The position numbers and the translations under genes are program-made. A stretch of DNA of 42,374 bases, taken from the NCBI GenBank assembly GCA_028285595.1, contig JANQOW010000014.1, positions 1 through 42,374 of the forward strand, given 5' to 3'. Origin of the DNA: Hyphomicrobiales bacterium. Its GTDB lineage: Bacteria; Pseudomonadota; Alphaproteobacteria; Rhizobiales; CAJQND01. Of this stretch, positions 1-10,353 are shown in pieces (within the stretch, counting starts at the first letter, position 1; each line of letters opens with the position of its first letter). The notes beneath the pieces were generated by a model. It made no database searches and was not told the origin of the DNA. It saw only the letters and a program-made list of their open reading frames with translations.

Positions 1-315
1 ACCGAGGATGGTGATCTGTGTGTGGCGGTGTTTTCCATCAAGCAGAAGGGCGACGACATTGCGTTCCACGAGGCGCTGTACATCTCCGACCGCGCCCTCT
101 TCGCTGCCAATGCCCGGGCCTTGGCCGACGCCATCCTGCCCAGCGAGAAGGCGCTCATGTCGGTGGATGCGCGCCTGCTGACGGGCCATGATGCCAAGCC
201 GGACGAACTCCTGGACTTGCCGGTCAACCGGGGCTTTCAGTCTGCCGGACTTGCCGCCCATGAGATGGATTTCCTCTACTCGGAGATCCCACTTCTAGAT
301 TTGAAGCTCTACTGA
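1..315 (+). CDS. C-terminal part of an unrecognised protein (5' end outside window)
   Basis: The reading frame is open from the first base of the window, so the true start lies upstream and only the last 104 codons are present. The visible residues contain a helix-forming stretch with SDRALFAANARALADAILP, then a conserved-looking tail ending DLKLY. I do not recognise a catalytic motif. The style is reminiscent of acyltransferase-like proteins of unknown substrate, but this is only an impression. Its TGA stop overlaps the ATG of the next gene (TGATG), so the two are probably translationally coupled in one operon. Confidence 0.6.
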   Translation, partial: TEDGDLCVAVFSIKQKGDDIAFHEALYISDRALFAANARALADAILPSEKALMSVDARLLTGHDAKPDELLDLPVNRGFQSAGLAAHEMDFLYSEIPLLDLKLY

Positions 316-1433
316 TGTCTGAGTTCTCGCAAAGCCAGCTGCCGAGCGGCGTGAGGTCGCGTTATCTAAGCGATATCAATGGCTTGAGCATGCATATTCT
401 GGAATCGGGTTATGAGGCTGAAGGCCGGGGCCTGGTCCTTCTGCTGCATGGGTTTCCGGAGCTGGCCTACAGTTGGCGCAAGGTGATGGTGCCCTTGGCG
501 GAGGCTGGCTATCACGTGGTGGCACCCGATCAGCGCGGCTATGGACTAACCACAGGCTGGGACGGAGACTATCACAGCGACATCGCCCCGTTCCGCATGT
601 TCAACCTGGTGCGCGATGTGATGGGACTGGTGCACGCCCTCGGATATGAGACGGTGACCAGCGTCATCGGCCATGATTTTGGCTCGCCGGTGGCAGCCTG
701 GAGTTCGGTGATCCGCCCAGACATTTTCAAATCAGTTGCGCTGATGAGCGCACCGATCGGGCAGGCGGCCTCCATCGCCAATGCGGCGGCCGGAGAGGAC
801 GTGCACGCGGCCATGGCGGCCCTGCCAAGGCCCCGCAAGCACTATCAGTGGTACTATTCCACTCCTGAGGCCAATGACGACATGGTTCATTGCCCGCAAG
901 GGGTGCACGATTTCCTGCGGGCCTACTACCATCAAAAGAGCGCCGATTGGGCCGGCAACCGGCCCTATCCGCTGAAGGGATGGCAGGCCGATGAACTCGC
1001 TAAGCTGCCCACCTACTACATCATGGATTTAGATAAGGGCATGGCCGAAACCGTGGCCGAAGAGATGCCCTCGCCGGAGGAAATCGCCGCTTGCACCTGG
1101 CTGCCTGATGCGGAGCTTGAGGTTTACGCCAGCACCTTTTCGCGCACCGGCCTTCAAGGCGGGCTCAACTGGTACCGCTGCGCAACCACAAGCCGGTTCG
1201 CGCCGGAGATGGAACTGTTCGCCGGGCGCACCATAGACACCCCGTCCGTCTACATCGCCGGCAGTTCCGACTGGGGCATCTATCAAAAGCCCGGTGACTT
1301 TGAGCGCATGCAAAATGAGTTCTGCACAGATATGCGTGGCTGTCATCTGGTGGACGGTGCCGGCCACTGGGTGCAACAGGAACAGCCGAGCGAGACGGCT
1401 CGCCTGCTCATAGAGTTTCTTGAAGGTCAGTGA
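315..1433 (+). CDS. alpha/beta hydrolase, epoxide hydrolase-like
   Basis: This 372-residue protein has the layout of soluble epoxide hydrolases and haloalkane dehalogenase relatives. The oxyanion-hole motif HGFPE starts at His45, the nucleophile elbow GHDFGS places an Asp nucleophile at residue 121, and the catalytic His is at about residue 351 in GAGHWVQ. An Asp nucleophile rather than Ser argues for an epoxide or C-halogen bond as substrate, not an ester. A cap domain of roughly residues 160-290 separates the two halves. No signal peptide is visible, so it should be cytoplasmic. It starts inside the stop codon of the preceding gene and ends only 4 bases from the convergent guaA stop. The exact substrate cannot be told. 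Confidence 0.88.
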   Translation: MSEFSQSQLPSGVRSRYLSDINGLSMHILESGYEAEGRGLVLLLHGFPELAYSWRKVMVPLAEAGYHVVAPDQRGYGLTTGWDGDYHSDIAPFRMFNLVRDVMGLVHALGYETVTSVIGHDFGSPVAAWSSVIRPDIFKSVALMSAPIGQAASIANAAAGEDVHAAMAALPRPRKHYQWYYSTPEANDDMVHCPQGVHDFLRAYYHQKSADWAGNRPYPLKGWQADELAKLPTYYIMDLDKGMAETVAEEMPSPEEIAACTWLPDAELEVYASTFSRTGLQGGLNWYRCATTSRFAPEMELFAGRTIDTPSVYIAGSSDWGIYQKPGDFERMQNEFCTDMRGCHLVDGAGHWVQQEQPSETARLLIEFLEGQ

Positions 1434-1437
1434 GGAC

Positions 1438-2985
1438 CTATTCCCACTCGATGGTGCCAGGCGGCTTTGACGTGATGTCGTAGACCACCCGGTTGATGCC
1501 CTTCACCTCGTTGATGATCCGGGTTGCCGTGCGGCTCAGGAACTCATGATCGAAGTGATAGTAGTCGGCTGTCATTCCGTCGGTTGAGGTGACGGCTCTG
1601 AGGGCACACACATAGTCGTAAGTCCGGCCATCGCCCATCACGCCCACGGTCTGCACCGGCAGCAGAACCGCAAAGGCCTGCCAGATTGCGTCATAGAGCC
1701 CCGCCTGGCGGATCTCGTCCAGATAGATCACATCCGCCTTGCGCAGGATGTCGAGCTTTGGCCGCGTGATCTCTCCGGGGATGCGGATCGCCAGACCCGG
1801 GCCAGGGAAGGGGTGGCGCGCCACAAAGGGCTCCGGCAGGCCGAGCTCACGGCCAAGCACCCGCACCTCGTCCTTGAACAGTTCCCGGAGAGGTTCAACC
1901 AGATCCATGTTCATCCGTTCCGGCAGACCGCCCACATTGTGGTGGGACTTAATGGTCACGGACGGACCGCCGGTGAACGAGACGCTTTCGATCACATCCG
2001 GGTAGAGGGTTCCTTGAGCCAGAAACTGCGCTCCGCCCACGCTCTTGGCTTCACGCTCGAACACATCGATGAAGGTTGAGCCGATGATCTTGCGCTTTTG
2101 TTCCGGATCGCTGACCCCGTCCAGCTTGCCGAGAAACTCATCGGACGCATCGGCATGGATAAGCGGGATGTTGTAGTGGCCCCGGAAGAGGCTCACCACC
2201 TCTTCAGCTTCGCCCGCGCGCATCATGCCTGTGTCCACGAAGACGCAGTGCAACTGATCGCCGATGGCTTCATGGATCAAGACGGCGGCCACGGAGCTGT
2301 CCACGCCGCCAGACAGCCCGCAGATCACCTTGCCGTCGCCAACCTGTTCGCGAATGCGCTGAACGGCCTCTTCCTTGAAGGAGGCCATGGTCCAGTCGCC
2401 CGGACACCCGCAGATCTTATGCACGAAGTTGCTGAGCAGCTTGGCCCCGTCCGGGGTGTGCACCACTTCAGGGTGGAACATGAAGCTGAAATAGTTGCGC
2501 GCCTCATCGCCCGCGACCGCGAATGGGGCCCCGTCGGAGGAGGCGAACACTTCAAAGCCTTCCGGCAACTGGACGACCCTGTCACCGTGGGACATCCAGA
2601 CCTGGTGGTTTTCGCCGGGCTCCCAGACACCTTCGAATAGCGCGCAGGGCTTTTTCACATCCACAAACGCCCGTCCGAATTCCCGGTGATCAGAGGGCTC
2701 AACCTTGCCGCCAAGCTGGGCACACATGGTCTGCTGGCCATAGCAGATGCCCAGCACCGGCAGGCCAGCCTCAAACACCCCGCCCGGTGCGCGCGGGCTT
2801 TCCCCTTCCAGCACGGAGGCAGGGCCACCTGAGAGAATGATGCCACTCAGCCCGTCCCAGCTCAGGGCGCCGGCGGCACTTTGAAAGGGGACAATTTCTG
2901 AATAAACCCCAGCCTCGCGCACACGGCGGGCGATCAGCTGGGTGACTTGGGAGCCAAAGTCGATGATGAGAATGCGGTCCGTCAT
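1438..2985 (-). CDS. guaA: GMP synthase (glutamine-hydrolysing)
   Basis: The enzyme converts XMP to GMP with ATP and glutamine, the last step of de novo guanine nucleotide synthesis. The N-terminal class I glutamine amidotransferase begins ILIIDFGSQ and has its catalytic Cys at residue 81 in GICYGQQ and the His-Glu pair in HPEVVH. The ATP-pyrophosphatase domain carries the P-loop [11 protein letters not shown], and the protein ends PPGTIEWE as is usual for GuaA. I chose the ATG at 2985, giving 515 residues; an in-frame TTG nine bases upstream (2994) is an alternative. Neither has a strong ribosome binding site. It lies on the same strand as the RsmB-type gene and guaB, with one unusual gene in between. 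Confidence 0.97.
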   Translation of the reverse strand: MTDRILIIDFGSQVTQLIARRVREAGVYSEIVPFQSAAGALSWDGLSGIILSGGPASVLEGESPRAPGGVFEAGLPVLGICYGQQTMCAQLGGKVEPSDHREFGRAFVDVKKPCALFEGVWEPGENHQVWMSHGDRVVQLPEGFEVFASSDGAPFAVAGDEARNYFSFMFHPEVVHTPDGAKLLSNFVHKICGCPGDWTMASFKEEAVQRIREQVGDGKVICGLSGGVDSSVAAVLIHEAIGDQLHCVFVDTGMMRAGEAEEVVSLFRGHYNIPLIHADASDEFLGKLDGVSDPEQKRKIIGSTFIDVFEREAKSVGGAQFLAQGTLYPDVIESVSFTGGPSVTIKSHHNVGGLPERMNMDLVEPLRELFKDEVRVLGRELGLPEPFVARHPFPGPGLAIRIPGEITRPKLDILRKADVIYLDEIRQAGLYDAIWQAFAVLLPVQTVGVMGDGRTYDYVCALRAVTSTDGMTADYYHFDHEFLSRTATRIINEVKGINRVVYDITSKPPGTIEWE

Positions 2986-3050
2986 GGCGAGCAACTATAG
3001 GATTCTCGCCATGACGGCAATGCGCAACATTGTCTTGTTCGCAACCATGA

Positions 3051-4016
3051 TCAAACGGCGAGCTGCCAGAAGGCCAAATCGCCTGATTTCATCAGTTTGC
3101 GCAGCCTGCGGTCAGGTTTCTCGAACAGGAACGCAGGTCCCTGCCGTGTCTTCTGAAAGCAGAACCGCTGCGGCAGCTTGGTGTAGAGCGAGCGGGGCGG
3201 CTGGCAAACCGTCAAGTTCTTCAGTTTGCAGCCGGTGTCGTGATCATGCAGAAAAATCTGCTTCACGCCGAGTTCGCATACAAGAAACCACAGGGCCGCC
3301 GACAGCATGGCCTCGTCCCAGATTTTTGCGTGCGGGGCCACCACACGAGTGTAGTAGGCAAGCACAGCCTTGGCATCCAGGGACCGGCCATCCAGCACAA
3401 TGTGCTGCTCCGGCTCGCCATAGGCTCCGGTCAGCGTTTTATAGGCGTGCTGGGCCGCAGAGCGGCTTTTGCGCACCCAATCCGACTGGAGTTCCTCAAT
3501 GAGGGCAACGCCTTCATCAAGATCGATGTCGAGCCGGGCCCATGCCAGGGTGTGCCAGTCTTTCTGCACCACGGGGTGGCCGTAATACGCAAAAGGGCTC
3601 TTGCCCTTGCCGTTCACAATCTTCCCGTAAGCCTGGTTGTGGGCGTTGGAGAAGTTGAGCTGCAGCACAAGGTTTTGGCCGGGACGCGAGGTTTGATAGT
3701 ACCAGCGATCCCAGTCTTGTTTACGCTCCGGTCCCCAAGTGGTGAGCGTAAGCCTGTACGCCTCAACATGGGTTGGCCAGGATTTGGCAAGATCATCGCG
3801 GCTCAAGGTTCCGCTGCCGCACTCGGCGAGAACGGTCTTCAGGGCGGGCCGGGACAGCAGCTTTCCATATGCACTCTCGCGCAACTCAGAAATGCTTACC
3901 GGCTCGTCCACCACGAGCTCTAAAAGCTGCACTGCGTAGCGGTCCGGGTGATAGGGATAAACGGTACGGCCGCGCGGCAAGCAGGCGATGATCTCTTTTG
4001 CATCTTCAGTCTTCAT
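3051..4016 (-). CDS. conserved-looking protein of unknown function with an EELQSDW motif
   Basis: A protein of about 321 residues that I cannot assign to a function. The segment LIEELQSDWVRKSR (about residues 172-185) is followed some 50 residues later by an Ala-rich helix (DEAMLSAALWFLVCELGVKQIFLH) and then YTKLPQRFCF near the C-terminus. An E-E-x-Q-S-D core, a helix preceding a strand and a final Y-x-x-LP are reminiscent of domains in phage and mobile-element polyvalent proteins, but this comes from motif memory, not a search. The N-terminal half is rich in W and Y. ATG 4016 has GAAGGG ten bases upstream; ATG 4025 is possible but too close to that site. It sits between guaA and rsmB. Confidence 0.75.
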   Translation of the reverse strand: MKTEDAKEIIACLPRGRTVYPYHPDRYAVQLLELVVDEPVSISELRESAYGKLLSRPALKTVLAECGSGTLSRDDLAKSWPTHVEAYRLTLTTWGPERKQDWDRWYYQTSRPGQNLVLQLNFSNAHNQAYGKIVNGKGKSPFAYYGHPVVQKDWHTLAWARLDIDLDEGVALIEELQSDWVRKSRSAAQHAYKTLTGAYGEPEQHIVLDGRSLDAKAVLAYYTRVVAPHAKIWDEAMLSAALWFLVCELGVKQIFLHDHDTGCKLKNLTVCQPPRSLYTKLPQRFCFQKTRQGPAFLFEKPDRRLRKLMKSGDLAFWQLAV

Positions 4017-4025
4017 CGGTCTCAT

Positions 4026-4364
4026 CCCTTCAAAGGCCGCGCAACAGGCGTTGCACGTGCCTTGAACGTGTGAGTGAACAAATAGGGTGAAGGCACCGCC
4101 GCTAGTGGCGGCGTGTCCAGCTAGTATGGCAGCCGATTAAGATGAAAAGCGAAAAGCTGTTCTAACCAACGCATGCGCGCATGGACCCGCAGCCCCGCCA
4201 GGGCGGTGCCGGTAAAGGTCTATGTTTCTGTGTCCAATTGAGCATCAGGGTGCTCCAAGCGCGTCTGTTTACGTTAGGGCAGCTCAGATAGGGGAGATTG
4301 GCGGGAAGATCAAGCCTTGGGGCCGGGCTTGGACAATCTTCCGTTAAACTGTTGCCAGAATGCG
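4026..4364. other. intergenic stretch without a supported gene
   Basis: About 340 bases between the EELQSDW gene and the rsmB-type gene. Short frames here look like shadows, with no ribosome binding site or family resemblance. The one visible structure is a small GC hairpin with arms CGCCGC (4097-4102) and GCGGCG (4108-4113). It has no following T-run, so it is not a convincing terminator. The promoter of the downstream gene probably lies here, but I cannot pick it out. Confidence 0.5.
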
Positions 4365-5660
4365 TCAGCTCTTGCGGCCGAGCACCGCGAAGTAGAACCC
4401 ATCCGTTTGCGTGGTGGCGGGTGTGAGGGTGACCGAGCAATCGTCTGAGGACCAAGGCTGGGGCGCCTCGAAGCCGAACAGGTCCTGCCAGACCTCGCCA
4501 GCGGACAGGAGTTCGTAGCGGTCCTCCTGATCTTCCAGGAACTGGTAGACTTGGCCTTCATTCTCCTCAGGGAACACCGAACAGGTGATGTAGCAGAGAT
4601 AGCCTCCCGGCTTCACGAATGCGGAGGCTTCCTGCAGGACGGCCCGCTGTTCCTCAAGACGCTTTTCAAGCGCTTCAGGGGTCAGCCGCCATTTCGCGTC
4701 CGGCCTGCGCCGCCACACCCCCGAGCCGGAGCAGGGGGCATCCACCACAACCCGGTCCATGCGGTCGGTCAGATCGGCCAGCACGTTCTCGCCGGGCTCG
4801 CGCACTTGCACGTTGCGCAGGCCCGCCCGCTTGATCCGTTCATATATGGCCGACAGCCGGTTGCGGTCCGCATCATAGGCGAACACCTGGCCCTTGTTCT
4901 CCATGCACGCGGCCAGCGCCAGGGTCTTGCCGCCCGCGCCGGCGCAATAGTCCAAAACCTGCTCGCCGGGCTGTGCAAACACCAGGTGGGAGACCACTTG
5001 GCTGCCTTCGTCCTGCACCTCCACCCAGCCTTTCTGATAGGCGCCATCGGCCTGTACATTGGCGCTGCGGCCAAACTCAGTGGGGGCGGGGATGAAAAGG
5101 CCGTCGGGCGCCAACGCGCAGTCGCGTGGGTTGAAGCGCCCGAGGGCCTTCTTCACCTTGGTGCGGTCGGCTTTCAGCGTGTTGACGCGCAGGCCAATGG
5201 GCGGGCGCTGGGCGAGCGCTTGTCCCTCTGTCACGAACTCCTCATCGAAGTTTCCTGCGAGCAGTGCGGCCGTCCATTCCGGCACATCGGCGCGCACCCA
5301 CTCAGGGGCGTCCTCCAGCTTGCGGCTGTCCAGCGCACCGGTTTCCGCAGCGCTCAGCAGCTGAGGTGCATGCTTGTCGCCGTCAAACCATCCCGTCAGC
5401 GCCTCTGCGGATTTGCCCCAATGGAGGAAAAGCGTGCCAAGCACGGCTGAACGCGCGCTCTCGTCATCCATCATCCACTGGGCAGATGCTTTGCGGCGCA
5501 GGGCATCGAACACCAGATTGCCGATGGCCGCGCGATCGCCCGAGCCGGCGAACCGGTGCGTGCGTCCCCAGTCGCGCAAGGCTTCCGTGGCGGGCCGATG
5601 ATGGCTTTCCATGTCCGCCAACACTTCAATGGCGGCGGCGATCCGGCCTCCAGGGGTCAT
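4365..5660 (-). CDS. rsmB: RsmB/NOP-family rRNA (cytosine-C5) methyltransferase
   Basis: This 431-residue SAM-dependent RNA methyltransferase is expected to make m5C in 16S rRNA. The N-terminal third is a NusB/RsmB-like helical RNA-binding region. The Rossmann domain has the SAM-binding motif LDYCAGAGGKTLALA. The motif IV loop VVVDAPCSGSG has Cys310, needed for product release. The motif VI loop YITCSVFPEEN has Cys360, the covalent catalytic cysteine. Both cysteines being present supports an active enzyme. It starts 15 bases after the guaB stop, so the two are most likely one transcript. The precise target nucleotide is inferred from the family only. Confidence 0.92.
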   Translation of the reverse strand: MTPGGRIAAAIEVLADMESHHRPATEALRDWGRTHRFAGSGDRAAIGNLVFDALRRKASAQWMMDDESARSAVLGTLFLHWGKSAEALTGWFDGDKHAPQLLSAAETGALDSRKLEDAPEWVRADVPEWTAALLAGNFDEEFVTEGQALAQRPPIGLRVNTLKADRTKVKKALGRFNPRDCALAPDGLFIPAPTEFGRSANVQADGAYQKGWVEVQDEGSQVVSHLVFAQPGEQVLDYCAGAGGKTLALAACMENKGQVFAYDADRNRLSAIYERIKRAGLRNVQVREPGENVLADLTDRMDRVVVDAPCSGSGVWRRRPDAKWRLTPEALEKRLEEQRAVLQEASAFVKPGGYLCYITCSVFPEENEGQVYQFLEDQEDRYELLSAGEVWQDLFGFEAPQPWSSDDCSVTLTPATTQTDGFYFAVLGRKS

Positions 5661-5675
5661 ACGGCAACGCTACCC

Positions 5676-7172
<1,497 letters not shown>

Positions 7173-7180
7173 GGTGTCAA

Positions 7181-7186
7181 CCTCCT
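7181..7186 (-). promoter_or_regulatory. ribosome binding site that fixes the guaB start
   Basis: On the minus strand this reads AGGAGG, eight bases before the ATG at 7172. It rules out the longer frame that begins at 7229. Confidence 0.85.
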
Positions 7187-7338
7187 GGGCCACGTGTGGG
7201 CTGAAAACGCGTTGGGTGCAGAACAACAAAGCGGCGACTCAGCGCCGGTCACCGCTTCAGGTTGACGAGGGTCCTTAACACTCTCATGACCGGCCCGTAA
7301 AGCGACAAAACGTGCCACAGTGCCGGTTATGAACTGCT

Positions 7339-8043
7339 CTAGGCCTCGCCGCCGCCCCGAAAATCCTTTGCCAGCACGTAAAGTTCCGCCGAATCCGCCC
7401 GGCTCGCATCCGGCTTCACATGGGAGACGGAGCGGAAAAACTGGCGCATTTGCGCCAATAACTCATGCTCAGTGCCCCCTTGCAGCACCTTGGCCACAAA
7501 CACCCCGCCGGGTTTCAGCACGTCACAGGCAAAATCGAGCGCGATCTCGCACAAAGCGATGATTTTCAGATGATCTGTCTTCCGGTGGCCTGTTGCATGA
7601 GCCGCCATATCCGACATAACCACATCCGCCGGCCCGCCAAGGGCCTCTTTCAGGCGGTCAGGCGCGTCCTCGTCGTAGAAATCGGCGTGCAGAAACGTCA
7701 CCCCGGCGATGGGCTCGATATCATGTATGTCGATCGCCACCACCTTGCCCTCGCCCTCAACCGAGTGCACGCGCTTTGCGGCGACCTCAGACCAGCCGCC
7801 CGGGGCGGCCCCCAAATCGACAACGCTTGCGCCCGGCGTCAGGAAGCCATGCTGATCGTCCATCTGCATCAGTTTAAAGGCCGAGCGTGAGCGTAAGCCT
7901 TGCCGCTTGGCTTCGGCCACGTAAGGATCGTTCAACTGGCGTTGCAGCCACCGCGTGGAAGACGTCTTGCGGCCCCGCGCCGTCTTCACCTTGACCTTAA
8001 GGTCGCGTTGCCCGCGCCCTCCGTCTTTCTTCTTGCTGGCCAT
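7339..8043 (-). CDS. rlmE: 23S rRNA (uridine-2'-O) methyltransferase RlmE/FtsJ
   Basis: This 234-residue protein matches the RlmE (FtsJ/RrmJ) family, which 2'-O-methylates U2552 in the A-loop of 23S rRNA on the 50S subunit. Visible family marks are RSRSAFKLMQMD before the SAM site, the SAM motif VVDLGAAPGGWSEVA, the acidic motif SDMAAHATGH, and KVLQGGTE near the end. The N-terminal tail is very basic (KKKDGGRGQR, then KTARGRK), as expected for rRNA binding. It starts two bases after the stop of the Ppx/GppA gene, so the two are co-transcribed, an arrangement I know from other alphaproteobacteria. Confidence 0.95.
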   Translation of the reverse strand: MASKKKDGGRGQRDLKVKVKTARGRKTSSTRWLQRQLNDPYVAEAKRQGLRSRSAFKLMQMDDQHGFLTPGASVVDLGAAPGGWSEVAAKRVHSVEGEGKVVAIDIHDIEPIAGVTFLHADFYDEDAPDRLKEALGGPADVVMSDMAAHATGHRKTDHLKIIALCEIALDFACDVLKPGGVFVAKVLQGGTEHELLAQMRQFFRSVSHVKPDASRADSAELYVLAKDFRGGGEA

Positions 8044-8045
8044 GG

Positions 8046-9212
8046 TCAGGACTTTTGGCGCTGTTGGTCGGCCGGGCTGTTGTAAACCCCGTCTTCGCGC
8101 ATCAGGGTGGTCAGGATGCCTTCACGCAGACCCCGGTCGGCAACCCGGATCCAGTCGGCGGGCCAAAGCTCTGTAATCGCTTCCAAAATTGCGCACCCCG
8201 CGAGCACCAGATCGGCCCGTTCCCGGCCAATGCAGGGGCTTGCGGCCCGGTCTTCATACGACATGCCCACAAGCTGGCGGGTGACCGCGCTTGCCTGATC
8301 CCGATTGATCCAACAGCCATCAACCTGGTTGCGGTCATAGCGTTGCAGGCCAAGGTGTACACCGGCCAGAGTGGTCACGGTGCCGGAGGTGCCCAAGAGA
8401 TGATCGGGTTTCGCCTCACCGCCGTTGCGCTCTGCCAGTCTGGAGGCAAATTCAGACAGGGCCGGCAGTGCAAAGGCCTTCATTTCCGCAAATGAATCAG
8501 GCGTGACGTCAATACCGCCATAGCCTTCAGCTACGGTGACCACGCCGGCGGGCAGGGACATCCAGTCCACCAGTTCATGGGTATCGCCGCAGCTCCTCGT
8601 CCACATGAGCTCAGTGGACCCGCCTCCTATGTCAAACACCAGTGTGTTCTGCGCCTTGGGTTCAATCAGGGCGGCCGACCCGGCAAGAGCCAGTCTGGCT
8701 TCCGTTTCCCGGTCGATGATCTCCAGACGCATCCCCGTTTCGTGTTCAACCCGGTCGATAAACTCCGCCCCGTTGTCCGTGGCACGGCAGGCTTCTGTGG
8801 CGATAAGTCTGGCGCGGTCCACATTGCGCCATTTCAGCTTGGATGCGCAGACCTTGAGGGCATCAACGGAGCGGTCCATGGCCGCTTCAGAGAGCCGGCC
8901 CGTGCGGCTCACCCCTTCTCCCAGGCGCACAATTCTGGAAAAGGCATCAATGACGCGGAAACCGGATGCAGCCGGTCTGGCCACAAGAAGACGGCAGTTG
9001 TTCGTCCCCAGATCCAGCGCCCCGTATGCGGGAATGCGCTTGCCCTGACCGCGTCTGCGGCCACGGCGGCGCCGGTTTGGTCCGCGTCGCTTGGCGTGGT
9101 GATGTTTGGGGGGGCGGGGTTTGTCGACCGCACCCGCATCGTGAGCACCCTGTTCAGAGGGAGCAGGATATGCAGGCGCGATGCCGCCCGGCCCATCGCT
9201 GGTCGTGTCCAC
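8046..9212 (-). CDS. Ppx/GppA-family phosphatase
   Basis: This is an actin-fold (ASKHA) phosphatase of the exopolyphosphatase/pppGpp phosphohydrolase family, so it may act on polyphosphate or on guanosine pentaphosphate. The phosphate-1 motif ALDLGTNNCRLLVA and the phosphate-2 motif VFDIGGGSTELMW are both intact. LLGTSGTVTTLAG is the third conserved block. Before the fold lies a highly basic linker (KHHHAKRRGPNRRRRGRRRG) that could bind nucleic acid or polyphosphate. The start is uncertain: GTG 9212 gives 388 residues and has AGGAG at a long distance, and the frame remains open to 9332. I cannot tell Ppx from GppA. rlmE follows directly. Confidence 0.88.
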   Translation of the reverse strand: MDTTSDGPGGIAPAYPAPSEQGAHDAGAVDKPRPPKHHHAKRRGPNRRRRGRRRGQGKRIPAYGALDLGTNNCRLLVARPAASGFRVIDAFSRIVRLGEGVSRTGRLSEAAMDRSVDALKVCASKLKWRNVDRARLIATEACRATDNGAEFIDRVEHETGMRLEIIDRETEARLALAGSAALIEPKAQNTLVFDIGGGSTELMWTRSCGDTHELVDWMSLPAGVVTVAEGYGGIDVTPDSFAEMKAFALPALSEFASRLAERNGGEAKPDHLLGTSGTVTTLAGVHLGLQRYDRNQVDGCWINRDQASAVTRQLVGMSYEDRAASPCIGRERADLVLAGCAILEAITELWPADWIRVADRGLREGILTTLMREDGVYNSPADQQRQKS

Positions 9213-9431
9213 AGTTACCCATCCGGCTCCTGCTGGCCCGCACCCCGCTGGAAAACGGGGGGTCCATAGCTGAAGCCTTCTCAAAAGTTTCGTTACGTCC
9301 AGTTTAGCAGTTTCGGCGCGTGCGGCAAGCAATACCGCAGCGCGGGACCAAACACGTTAGGTGCCCTCTGGGGTTAACCTGACATTGAGGGTTTCCGTAT
9401 AGGTTTTTACCCGGAAATCTGCGGGGTAAGC

Positions 9432-10295
<864 letters not shown>

Positions 10296-10353
10296 CGGGC
10301 CGCACATCAGAACATTGAAAACACCAGATAGACAGAATTGAGAACAATCGCCA

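Noticed and set aside
4097-4113. GC hairpin as a terminator
   Set aside because: The stem is only 6 bp with no T-run on either side.
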